Positions 1 through 6,532 are shown, counted from the stretch's first letter. The stretch: DNA of 8,303 nt from Synergistaceae bacterium (GCA_028702015.1 JAQVPO010000052.1:1-8303), one strand, 5' to 3'. Numbers and translations: made by a program. Notes: generated by a model from the sequence alone, not told the origin.

Positions 1-1619
1 TCAACAATGCGTACAACGTCATCAATTGTTTCATTTAATTTCCTGCTGATATCAGAGACGAACTCCCTGAAGAGTGATTCGATGTTTTGGATCAGTGACC
101 ATCTCATATTTTCAACGTTATTAATGATAAGGGTTGCGGTGTTTTCGTTTATCCTCGTTATCTCTTTTTCTCTTTTTATTTTTACAGGGAGGAGAAAATC
201 AAAAAACGTGTTTCCTGAAGAAATCAGACTCTTTTCTGATACCTGGCCAGTCCAATATGGCAGCCTTTTTTTTCTTATTGCAATATTTGTATCTATATGG
301 CTGCATTCAATATTGAAAATCGATGCCGCCATAAAACGGATATTGTCAACATGAGAATTTAGCTGACCTGTATATTTGCGGAAGACCTCCTCTGTCCTTT
401 CATTGATAACTTTTGCTTCCCGCTCAAACTCCTTAGAAAAAAAGTTTACTATGTCTTCAGCAATGATTTTCTCTGTATCTGAAAAATCCTGATTTGTTCC
501 TGCTGCCGATTTAAGCACTCTGTCAAAATGTTCTGTAGCATTTATTTTGAGAGCAGCCATTTGTCCTTTGCAGAAGGAAACGGTATTCTTTTTGTCTATG
601 CTTACCAGGTCAAAGAAGCTTTCTCTATCATTTTTCAGACAAACCAGCTTCATTTCAAAATCTTCCCTTTTTTGGCGAAGTTCATCCAAAGGCATTTCAA
701 GAGCTTTTATATTAAGCTCTGCCTGCAGAATGACTTCCCTTAAGATCATGATCGATTTACGCTTTACAGCATTTTTCAGGACTTCTTTTTTCCCTGTTTT
801 AAAAAAAGATATAAGATCAGCCTCAAGCATGGGGATACCGCTTTTTTCATATGCGTACGGTTCTTTGCCCTCCTTTGCCTGTAGAGCGTTTAGAGCTGAT
901 ATTTTATAAATGAACGGAGTTATTTTAAAACAGCCGGAATTTTCCAAAGTTCTTATTAGAAAGTCAGAAATTTTGCTGAGCTCATGTTCAGAGCAGTAGT
1001 CAGTTTTGTTAAGGATTATAAATATTTTTGATATCCTTTCCCTGATAAACCTGATCAAATTCAATTCGTTTTCTGTAATAGGCGGGTCAACAGAGAGAAC
1101 GAAAAGGGCGGCATCACAGCTGTCAATAAATTCCATAGTAGTCTCTGTATTATGTCTGTAAGTGGACCCTGTGCCTGGTGTATCTATCAGGACTATGCCC
1201 TTAGAAAGAAATTCTGAAGGATATTCTGTCTCAACATCCTTAACATTCTTAATATTGCACGGATTACCCTCTTCTGTAACGAAGCTGTTCAAATATAACA
1301 GCATAGACTCATCATCATCGAATTTTTTCGTTTCAGAGTCAGCGGTCTCAAAAGTTATCTGAACAGATCTTCTTTTTCCGTAGGAAACCTTTGTAGGCAC
1401 CGCAGTAAGGGGCAACACGGCAGCAGGCAGGAAGGCTGCTTTAAGAAGAGCATTAATAAGCGTGCTTTTGCCCCTTTTGAACTGTCCTAAAACAGCAAGG
1501 TTCAGCTTCTCTTCTTCCAGCTGCCCAGCAAGCTCATTGATCTTCTCTGCATGCTTTATAAAAAGGCCGCCTGGATTTTTCAAGGTTATTGATATTGTTT
1601 GTAATTTATTGCACAGCAT
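1..1619 (-). CDS. Dynamin-family large GTPase, 3' end beyond window
   Basis: About 539 residues are visible before the frame leaves the window at base 1. The GTPase motifs lie in order: P-loop GQFKRGKST (residues 45-53), candidate switch Thr at 72 or 76 in a VLPLTAVPT stretch, G3 DTPG (146-149), G4 NKTD (204-207), then a KISAL stretch fitting G5. The region after about residue 290 is charged and helical, as expected of the dynamin stalk, with a short hydrophobic FFDFLLP segment that might touch membrane. There is no signal peptide, so the protein is cytosolic or membrane-peripheral. Bacterial dynamin-like proteins bind GTP and remodel or protect membranes; that role is inferred here from family only. 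I chose ATG at 1619 because an in-frame stop lies about 24 bases upstream and a GGTAGG-like site precedes it; GTG at 1634 is an alternative. A fluoride riboswitch lies directly upstream. No other gene lies between them. Confidence 0.9.
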   Translation of the reverse strand, partial: MLCNKLQTISITLKNPGGLFIKHAEKINELAGQLEEEKLNLAVLGQFKRGKSTLINALLKAAFLPAAVLPLTAVPTKVSYGKRRSVQITFETADSETKKFDDDESMLLYLNSFVTEEGNPCNIKNVKDVETEYPSEFLSKGIVLIDTPGTGSTYRHNTETTMEFIDSCDAALFVLSVDPPITENELNLIRFIRERISKIFIILNKTDYCSEHELSKISDFLIRTLENSGCFKITPFIYKISALNALQAKEGKEPYAYEKSGIPMLEADLISFFKTGKKEVLKNAVKRKSIMILREVILQAELNIKALEMPLDELRQKREDFEMKLVCLKNDRESFFDLVSIDKKNTVSFCKGQMAALKINATEHFDRVLKSAAGTNQDFSDTEKIIAEDIVNFFSKEFEREAKVINERTEEVFRKYTGQLNSHVDNIRFMAASIFNIECSHIDTNIAIRKKRLPYWTGQVSEKSLISSGNTFFDFLLPVKIKREKEITRINENTATLIINNVENMRWSLIQNIESLFREFVSDISRKLNETIDDVVRIV

Positions 1620-1652
1620 CCACGGACCTACCACCCTTGCTTATGTTGCATA

Positions 1653-1688
1653 TAAAAATGACTCCTGCACGAAAGGACAGGAGTCATT
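1653..1688 (-). terminator. Intrinsic terminator, expression platform of fluoride riboswitch
   Basis: A perfect 11-bp stem (1657-1667 with 1678-1688) has a 10-base loop and is followed on the minus strand by five consecutive T (1658-1654, overlapping the stem foot). The 5' arm contains the ACTCC needed for the aptamer pseudoknot, so terminator and fluoride-bound fold are mutually exclusive. It ends about 33 bases before the GTPase start codon. Confidence 0.88.
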
Positions 1689-1725
1689 ACTGTAATAACA
1701 GGGTTTCAGCGAACTCCATCGCTGT
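1678..1725 (-). promoter_or_regulatory. Fluoride riboswitch aptamer (crcB motif)
   Basis: Read on the minus strand, P1 is CAGCG/CGCTG (1724-1720 with 1711-1707) closing the loop ATGGAGTT. Next come the conserved AAAC, a small P3 hairpin CTGT-TATT-ACAG, and TAATGACTCCT. The loop bases GGAGT (1717-1713) are exactly complementary to the downstream ACTCC (1684-1680), giving the pseudoknot that forms the fluoride-binding core. Order, spacing and the GATGGAGTTCGC and TAATGACTCCT blocks match the Bacillus cereus crcB element as I remember it. Fluoride binding stabilises the pseudoknot and prevents formation of the overlapping terminator, so it should act as a genetic ON switch. The gene it serves in this window is the dynamin-like GTPase. 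Confidence 0.9.
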
Positions 1726-1728
1726 AAA

Positions 1729-1737
1729 AATATAGTA
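1729..1737 (-). promoter_or_regulatory. Candidate -10 region for the fluoride-riboswitch transcript
   Basis: On the minus strand TACTAT (1737-1732) and TATATT (1734-1729) overlap just upstream of P1 of the aptamer, so transcription could start at about the first aptamer bases. The best -35 candidate, TTAGAA about 18 bases before TACTAT, is poor. An alternative perfect TATAAT lies further up on the same strand at 1884-1879, also without a good -35. The assignment is tentative. Confidence 0.25.
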
Positions 1738-1896
1738 TGCTAATTATTATTAGGATTCTAACATGCACTGAAAAATGTATCAAGGCAAGCTTGCAATTTA
1801 TACGGCGTAAAGTTTATTGAGGCTGTGAAAGAGATATGATCGATGCATCCATGATTTATGTGTCCCAAAACCATTAACATTATACTAACAGTCTGC
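1738..1896. other. AT-rich divergent intergenic region
   Basis: This stretch separates the minus-strand fluoride-riboswitch leader from the plus-strand cobalamin-riboswitch leader. It has no convincing gene. It contains a 10-bp palindrome, GCAAGCTTGC (1785-1794), that could be a protein-binding site, and a TATAAT on the minus strand (1884-1879). A 40-codon minus-strand frame (1880-1758) has no ribosome binding site and no recognisable family features. Confidence 0.5.
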
Positions 1897-1924
1897 TTGT
1901 ATTTATTAATATTCTTGTTATAAT
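1897..1924 (+). promoter_or_regulatory. Candidate sigma-70-type promoter for the cobalamin-riboswitch leader
   Basis: A perfect TATAAT (1919-1924) is preceded at 16 bases by TTGTAT (1897-1902), a weak -35. Transcription would start near 1931, about 57 bases before P1 of the riboswitch. It is the only consensus -10 on the plus strand in this spacer. Confidence 0.45.
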
Positions 1925-1987
1925 CACTTTGGTTTGTATAGCAGGAAGTTCTATGCTTTCTCAGTCAATATGAAAATTAAATAAATT

Positions 1988-2140
1988 AACAGGTGTCCGA
2001 AAGGACATAATAGGGAAATCGGTACAAGCCGATGCGATCCCGTCGCTGTAATGGTTAGCAATTTCGCAGATATCAGCCACTGGAAATATTCCGGGAAGGC
2101 GCGAATGAGCGATCAGCCAGAGCCAGAAGACCTGCCTGTT
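1988..2140 (+). promoter_or_regulatory. Adenosylcobalamin riboswitch aptamer
   Basis: The conserved blocks of the cobalamin riboswitch appear in order. They are AGGTGTCC (1991-1998), TAATAGGGAAATC (from 2008), a CGCTGTAATGG block (2044-2054), GCCACTGGAA, CCGGGAAGGC, and the B12-box AGCCAGAAGACCTGCC (2121-2136). Helix P1 is visible as AACAGG (1988-1993) pairing perfectly with CCTGTT (2135-2140). In this family ligand binding reduces expression of the downstream gene. The gene 166 bases downstream is a TonB-dependent receptor, the classical btuB arrangement, so repression of corrinoid import when B12 is abundant is the expected logic. Confidence 0.96.
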
Positions 2141-2184
2141 GCATATGCGCGTTACGACCTGCGAGAGATAGGAAGAACGAGTTT

Positions 2185-2209
2185 CGGAATCGGACATTGT
2201 TCCGTTTTT
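2185..2209 (+). terminator. Possible upstream terminator or antiterminator hairpin in the cobalamin leader
   Basis: CGGAA (2185-2189) can pair with TTCCG (2200-2204) around a 10-base loop, and a run of five T follows. The stem is short. It lies between the aptamer and the stronger terminator at 2220, so it may be a weak first terminator or part of the switching structure. Confidence 0.35.
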
Positions 2210-2219
2210 GAGAAATGTT

Positions 2220-2255
2220 ATGTGTCTCCTTTATTTGTGGGAGGCACATTTTTTT
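2220..2255 (+). terminator. Intrinsic terminator of the cobalamin riboswitch
   Basis: A 10-bp stem (ATGTGTCTCC with GGAGGCACAT, one G-U pair) and a 10-base loop are followed by seven T (2249-2255). Placed 80 bases after the B12 box and 50 bases before the receptor start codon, it indicates control by premature transcription termination. Confidence 0.88.
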
Positions 2256-2305
2256 GTCGACTGCAAATAATATGAAACATAAATTTTATACAGAGGTGAG
2301 AGTAA

Positions 2306-4513
2306 ATGGGAAGATGTGTTAGAAGAAGACAATTTTTACACAGGCTGATTATGTTGTCCTCGGTATTTCTGTTTATATTCGGTGCATCAGGCGCCGGTGC
2401 AGCTGAAAAAGGCAGCATAGAACAGAAGGATGACGGGGTATATCAGATGGATTCTACTGTCATTACTGCAACTATGACCGAAAAGACCCTTTTTGAGGTG
2501 CCTGCAAATGTAACTGTCATAACTTCGAAAGATATACAGGAGAAAAACGTCGTGACAGTCACGGACATATTAAAAGATGCCCCTGGTATATTTGTTGAAA
2601 GGCCGAAGGGCATTGCTGACTCCTCCGGCGGGATACAGATAAGAGGATTCGGAGAAAGCAGCATCCTTGTCTTATACGACGGTGTTCCGGTCAATTCAGC
2701 TTACAGCGGATCTGTAGACTGGTCCTCGATTCCAATCGATACCATTGACAGGATCGAAATTGCAAAGGGAGCAGCATCATCTTTATACGGAGGAAGAGCT
2801 GTCGGCGGAGTTATAAACATAATAACAGCTGCCCCGGAAAACAGGGATCCAAAAGTAAAAGTTTATGGATATTATGGGACAAACAATACTTGGAGACGTG
2901 GATTGTCTGTCAAACAAAGACTTAATGATAAATTCAGCTATTATCTGGGATATGAGCACCAGTCTACAGATGGTTTCAGCAACAAGGTCTCATCCTCCAC
3001 CTCTTCAGGAAGCGCAAATCCGACGAAAACTATCGGAACCGGACTTGTGGTAAGTTCTAAAGTAGACGGAAAGCCAAGGTATATTATTGGATCTCCCGGT
3101 AATGGCGCCGGGGAAAGCGACATATATAATCTGAAGCTGAACTATGACTTTGATAAAGATAAAAATATATCTTACAGCTATACTCATAATAAATTTAAGT
3201 ATTGGACGGAAGATCCGGTAACTTACATTCATGATGCAGAAGGAAACCCTCTTTATGCGGGGAGCGTACAGCTGCCTAATGGCAAATGGTACAATTTTTC
3301 TGAAAGCGCTTTTACCGATTATTACGGCAGAAGGACCACCGACATCCATGCACTTAGATACGCTGACAATAAAAACAATTTTTATCTGAATTTCGGTGTT
3401 ACAGATACCAAAGAATCCGGTTATTCTAAGGGAAGCTACTTTGACGGCACTACCCCGGGAAGCGATGTCTCATACCCCAGCCGTGTATTAAAGGCAAATT
3501 TGCTGAAAACATGGGAAACAAGCGAAAAAAACACACTGACAGCAGGAATCGACTGGCAGAACCAAAGAATGACTCGTACAAGTTCAAACTTAGCTCATTG
3601 GCATGATCATGATTCAATAACTTCCGTAAATTATGTTGAGGGCGGTAAAAACGATATTTTCGCACTCTTTCTGCAAAATGACTATTGCATAAATGACCAG
3701 TGGGAACTTTATGCAGGAGTCCGTTTTGACCATTATAAAAACTATGACGGATACCATAATTCTCCGGAAAAAACTATACTATATAATGAGACCAGCTATG
3801 ACGAGATCAGTCCAAAAATTGCACTCCAGTATCACGCCGATGATGAAACCTCATACTACCTCTCCTATGGACATTCTTTCAATCCTCCCAGTATTTACCA
3901 ATTGTATCGCTCTGACGGCACATATATCGGAAACCCGAATCTGAAGCCGGAGATCTCAGATACTTTTGAAATCGGAATGAAGAAAAAAATCAATGACAAA
4001 ACCGTAATGAATCTATCTCTATATCATACTGACACGGATGATATGATAGTTACTGAGACAGTGCCGGGCCCCGACTCGGATCAAAGAAGGTATAACAACG
4101 TTGACAATGCAGAGAGAAAAGGTCTGGACTTTGATATATCCCACAAATTCAGCGACCAATGGGACGGATATATCAATTACAGCCGTGAGTGGATGACAAG
4201 CTCAGAGGGCGAAGGAATGACATCTTACATTTCTCCTGAACATATTTTTCACGCCGGTATAAATTATCACTATGATAAGTGGAGCGCCTCGCTTACAACT
4301 GAGTATGTAAGCACAAGAAATGCCCCTGGTGATATTTCCGGAGTATACCTCTCTTACGATGAATTTTTCATTGCAAATATCGGGATTGCATATCAGATAT
4401 CTCCTGATTGCAAGGCAACATTTAATGTCTCCAATCTCTTTGACGAAGAGTACTATCTATGGTATGCGGCACCCGGACGTACCTTTACTCTGGGACTTGT
4501 CTATGAATTTTAG
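2306..4513 (+). CDS. BtuB-type TonB-dependent outer-membrane receptor, probably for corrinoids
   Basis: The 735-residue protein is a complete TonB-dependent receptor. It begins with a signal peptide: basic MGRCVRRRQ, a hydrophobic core, and an AGA-A-type cleavage site near residue 32. A TonB-box-like DSTVITA (about 49-55) precedes the plug domain (about 64-175), which shows the typical ILKDAPG, IQIRGFG, LVLYDGVPVN and GGVINIIT blocks. A 22-strand-type barrel follows, with NPPSIYQLY, GNPNLKPE and NVSNLFDEEYY blocks and a C-terminal Phe. It should take up substrate across the outer membrane using TonB-ExbBD energy. E. coli BtuB is about 614 residues, so extracellular loops are longer here. The substrate is inferred from the upstream cobalamin riboswitch; a siderophore or cobalt-complex receptor would look similar. 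The start is supported by GAGGTGAG 5-6 bases upstream of the ATG. No tonB or btuFCD genes are in the window. Confidence 0.95.
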   Translation: MGRCVRRRQFLHRLIMLSSVFLFIFGASGAGAAEKGSIEQKDDGVYQMDSTVITATMTEKTLFEVPANVTVITSKDIQEKNVVTVTDILKDAPGIFVERPKGIADSSGGIQIRGFGESSILVLYDGVPVNSAYSGSVDWSSIPIDTIDRIEIAKGAASSLYGGRAVGGVINIITAAPENRDPKVKVYGYYGTNNTWRRGLSVKQRLNDKFSYYLGYEHQSTDGFSNKVSSSTSSGSANPTKTIGTGLVVSSKVDGKPRYIIGSPGNGAGESDIYNLKLNYDFDKDKNISYSYTHNKFKYWTEDPVTYIHDAEGNPLYAGSVQLPNGKWYNFSESAFTDYYGRRTTDIHALRYADNKNNFYLNFGVTDTKESGYSKGSYFDGTTPGSDVSYPSRVLKANLLKTWETSEKNTLTAGIDWQNQRMTRTSSNLAHWHDHDSITSVNYVEGGKNDIFALFLQNDYCINDQWELYAGVRFDHYKNYDGYHNSPEKTILYNETSYDEISPKIALQYHADDETSYYLSYGHSFNPPSIYQLYRSDGTYIGNPNLKPEISDTFEIGMKKKINDKTVMNLSLYHTDTDDMIVTETVPGPDSDQRRYNNVDNAERKGLDFDISHKFSDQWDGYINYSREWMTSSEGEGMTSYISPEHIFHAGINYHYDKWSASLTTEYVSTRNAPGDISGVYLSYDEFFIANIGIAYQISPDCKATFNVSNLFDEEYYLWYAAPGRTFTLGLVYEF

Positions 4514-4751
4514 AATCTATCTCTTTTCTCTGCTCATAGATCATGATGATGCAGGGAGAAAAAATTCAAATGACTGTCAGCTATAATTTCGGCTTTGATT
4601 ATTTCTCAGGCTGAGAATGTGCTGCAGTTCTTCCTGAATTGACGCATCCGGCACTTATTGGGTTCTTATATCCATAGGATCAATGCCGGATGCGTTTGTC
4701 AGGAAGAAGAAACAGAGATGTCAGACAATATAAAGAAAGGCATTTGCTGTC
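4514..4751. other. Intergenic spacer between receptor and polyferredoxin genes
   Basis: This 238-base gap contains an imperfect hairpin close to the receptor stop (TTTTCTCTGC near 4530 with GCAGGGAGAAAA near 4551, not followed by T) and the long inverted repeat at 4628-4708. TTGACG at 4639-4644 has no good -10 partner. No clear promoter was found, so read-through from the receptor and an unrecognised internal promoter are both possible for the downstream genes. Confidence 0.5.
4628..4708. repeat. Long interrupted inverted repeat between receptor and polyferredoxin genes
   Basis: The outer arms TTCTTCCTGA (4628-4637) and TCAGGAAGAA (4699-4708) are perfect complements. The inner arms ACGCATCCGGCA (4642-4653) and TGCCGGATGCGT (4684-4695) give another 12 perfect pairs. 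A small internal loop (4 and 3 bases) separates them, and a 30-base apical segment holds a minor ATCC-ATA-GGAT hairpin. That makes about 22 bp in total. After the inner stem there is only TTTG, so it is a poor canonical terminator. It may be a processing or transcript-stabilising structure, a short palindromic repeat, or a small nonautonomous element. Confidence 0.75.
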
Positions 4752-5696
4752 ATGCAAAGAGTAATCAAAACGATGATAGAAAACTTTAAAAGGAAGACAC
4801 ATTGTTTTATTCAATTAATGGAATACTGCAGGAAGACCCTTGATAGACCTGCTTCACGGAGTATAAAAAGATTGCTGGGGTATGTTTTGGGCTTTCTGCT
4901 TTTTTATGCTCCATTTGCATTATTTCATAGAGCAGCGGCATGTTTATTAAATATTGAGAGCAACCTTACTATACACTCTTTCTGTCTACGTGTCCCGACT
5001 GCGCATTTACTGGACGGGAAAATTTTTCAGCTGAACCTGCCCGTAATAAGTTTGTTTCTTTTATCTCTCTCTGCTTTTTTCCTTGGCCCCATTTTCTGCG
5101 GAAAGCTCTGTCCGGCGGGAGCTCTCACAGAGTACTTAAGTATGTTGGTACCAGAAAAATATAAAATTTCATGGGCTGATCACATCCCCGTTTTACATGT
5201 TCGCTATGGTTTTTTTCTTGGCTTCATTCTATCTTCATTTTTAGGGGGCCATCTGGCATGTGCCTACTGTAATTTTTATACCTTTGATTTATTGATAAAC
5301 TATATTCCATTTGGGCAAATAACAGCATTCTCCTCCAGCATGCTGCTGACTCTGATTTTGTGGATCCTGATACTGGGAGTGTTCACAAAAGGCGGCAGGG
5401 GGTATTGCTCATTTTTCTGCCCGGTCGGCACACTGCAAAATATCATATATATTTTAGGAAGCAGGATACTGCCCATACATGGGAGGCTGAGTATCATCAG
5501 AACCAGGTGCAATGGATGCGGCCTCTGCCTGTTAAAGTGTCCTATGAATGCAATGTCGGTAAACGATAATGGGATAGCTGAACAGAACATGCACCTGTGT
5601 ATCCTCTGCATGAATTGTGCTGATAAATGTCCAAGCAAAGCCATTCGCTACACAATTGGAAAAAATGAGGGACAACCAGATGTGCAGAAATTTTAA
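4752..5696 (+). CDS. NapH-like membrane-bound polyferredoxin
   Basis: The protein has 314 residues and four or more hydrophobic segments (about 42-60, 95-115, 150-170 and 190-212). Two C-x3-CP motifs follow membrane segments (C116/C120 and C219/C223), as in the NapH/FixG/NosR/RdhC group, and there is a CAYC pair at 170-173. The C-terminal domain holds two classical 4Fe-4S motifs: Cys 253, 256, 259, 263-Pro and Cys 283, 286, 289, 293-Pro. Such proteins pass electrons between quinol or ferredoxin and extracytoplasmic redox partners. No FMN-binding domain or terminal reductase is present in the window, so the electron acceptor is unknown. AAAGG (4736-4740) is 11 bases before the chosen ATG; an in-frame ATG seven codons later is an alternative. 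The next gene overlaps its last 17 bases, which indicates an operon. The family is certain, the role is not, and the symbol napH would overstate the case. Confidence 0.92.
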   Translation: MQRVIKTMIENFKRKTHCFIQLMEYCRKTLDRPASRSIKRLLGYVLGFLLFYAPFALFHRAAACLLNIESNLTIHSFCLRVPTAHLLDGKIFQLNLPVISLFLLSLSAFFLGPIFCGKLCPAGALTEYLSMLVPEKYKISWADHIPVLHVRYGFFLGFILSSFLGGHLACAYCNFYTFDLLINYIPFGQITAFSSSMLLTLILWILILGVFTKGGRGYCSFFCPVGTLQNIIYILGSRILPIHGRLSIIRTRCNGCGLCLLKCPMNAMSVNDNGIAEQNMHLCILCMNCADKCPSKAIRYTIGKNEGQPDVQKF

Positions 5697-5910
5697 GGGC
5701 TTAGCTTTTATATCTGCCGCATCACTCCCCTTTCTGGCAAACTGGCTGAACGGCCCAAATAGCGGATGTACAGGAATATGCGGTTCTTGCGGAGGATCTT
5801 GCTTAACATGGATTGCTGCATGCTGTTCACTTCTAATATATCGTATAAATGCCAGTTTATTCAAAAAATACAAGAATAAATTGCAGGAAAAAGAGGGCAA
5901 AGAAGGATGA
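5680..5910 (+). CDS. Small cysteine-rich membrane protein, unknown function
   Basis: The 76-residue protein has seven cysteines. Its centre carries C30-x3-C34-x2-C37-x3-C41 in a Gly/Ser-rich stretch (GCTGICGSCGGSC), followed by a hydrophobic segment with a CC pair at 48-49 (about 42-55) and a very basic, lysine-rich tail. A further hydrophobic stretch lies at about 7-23. The spacing could hold an Fe-S cluster or metal, or serve thiol exchange; nothing visible decides among these. I chose ATG 5680 because AGGG lies 8 bases upstream; ATG 5665 and ATG 5617 are in frame and would lengthen the product. The gene overlaps the polyferredoxin 3' end, and its own stop overlaps the next start as ATGA. 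That tight coupling suggests the three proteins are made together. I do not recognise an established family. Confidence 0.78.
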   Translation: MCRNFKGLAFISAASLPFLANWLNGPNSGCTGICGSCGGSCLTWIAACCSLLIYRINASLFKKYKNKLQEKEGKEG

Positions 5911-6404
5911 AAGAGGGGCGAAGCATAAAACTTAAGCCGCTGGCAGTTTTTGTATTGTCGCTGCTTATTACACTGTGGCTCTCAATATTCAGAATAAATG
6001 ATGATGACAGAGTTTGGTTCACATTAAACATCCCTGAGGAGTCCACTAAGGTCATTACTGTTGATATAGCTGAATTTAATCCAATAAAATATTATGTGCA
6101 GCCATGTGCCGTTTCCATATACGGCAGGATAAAAAATCCAACGGGACAGAGAAACCTTACTGCTGATTTTACTGGAGCTGAAGCATTTTTATCCCAGGGA
6201 AGCAAAAAGTCAAAATGGACACTATTGGCCCCTGGAGACTTTCTTATTAAAGACAGGCGCGGAAATATGCCCATAAATATTGAAATGAGTATTCCCTCTC
6301 AAGGGATAAGACAGCATAGTATTGCCAAGGCGATTCTAAATATCAGATGCAAAGGAGAAATTATCTCACGCATTTATTTTCATATTATAAACAGTAAATA
6401 CTGA
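5907..6404 (+). CDS. Membrane-anchored extracytoplasmic protein, unknown family
   Basis: The 165-residue protein has a basic N-terminus, one hydrophobic helix (about 11-29) without an obvious cleavage site, and then a soluble domain of about 135 residues. This domain has alternating hydrophobic residues suggestive of a beta-sandwich. Two cysteines (67 and 148) could form a disulfide. The short-strand pattern, with a GRIKNPTGQRN turn and a PINIEMSIPSQGI segment, recalls Ig-like accessory domains such as the FixG C-terminal domain; this is a visual impression, not a demonstrated match. Its start overlaps the preceding stop by four bases (ATGA), so translation is probably coupled. It is the last gene of the polyferredoxin cluster. 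Its function is unknown, and a partner role for the polyferredoxin is inferred from position only. Confidence 0.85.
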   Translation: MKEGRSIKLKPLAVFVLSLLITLWLSIFRINDDDRVWFTLNIPEESTKVITVDIAEFNPIKYYVQPCAVSIYGRIKNPTGQRNLTADFTGAEAFLSQGSKKSKWTLLAPGDFLIKDRRGNMPINIEMSIPSQGIRQHSIAKAILNIRCKGEIISRIYFHIINSKY

Positions 6405-6454
6405 CCAATAATTGATAGAGTAAAATCGCCGTAATTATCTGTCTTGGCACAGAT

Positions 6455-6493
6455 AAATCAAAACAAGCGGCCCCAATTGCCATCAAGGGCCGC
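6455..6493 (-). terminator. GC-rich hairpin, terminator-like on the minus strand
   Basis: GCGGCCC (6467-6473) and GGGCCGC (6487-6493) form a perfect 7-bp GC stem with a 13-base loop. On the minus strand it is followed by the T-rich TTGTTTTGATTTA; on the plus strand the following bases are not T-rich. It may be a distal terminator for fhs, or on the plus strand a 3'-end structure for the redox cluster. Confidence 0.45.
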
Positions 6494-6532
6494 GCAAGTT
6501 AACAGGATCCCTAATGAATTTGAAAACTTAAT

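Noticed and set aside
7..1695. Several plus-strand open frames (for example 7-354, 547-909, 1162-1362, 1462-1695)
   Set aside because: They lie antisense to the dynamin-like GTPase, whose minus-strand frame is continuous and carries all GTPase motifs; the plus-strand products have no family features.
1758..1880. 40-codon minus-strand frame in the divergent intergenic region
   Set aside because: It has no ribosome binding site and begins at a -10-like TATAATG, and its composition is unremarkable.
1961..2418. Open frames on both strands across the cobalamin leader (1961-2197 minus, 2051-2275 plus, 2218-2418 minus)
   Set aside because: They run through the conserved riboswitch and terminator or the receptor's signal-peptide codons, where RNA structure or the receptor frame explains the sequence.
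4571..4615. 14-codon plus-strand frame after the receptor (MTVSYNFGFDYFSG)
   Set aside because: It looks a little like a beta-barrel strand, suggesting a receptor remnant, but it is too short and lacks a good ribosome binding site; the receptor itself ends normally with Phe.
4718..4789. 23-codon plus-strand frame overlapping the polyferredoxin start
   Set aside because: It could be a leader peptide, but its Shine-Dalgarno is poor and nothing supports translation; the downstream gene has its own acceptable start.
5300..5900. Minus-strand frames opposite the redox cluster (5300-5644, 5532-5900) and the plus-strand frame 5360-5569
   Set aside because: They shadow the polyferredoxin and the small Cys-rich gene, whose motifs and overlaps are coherent.
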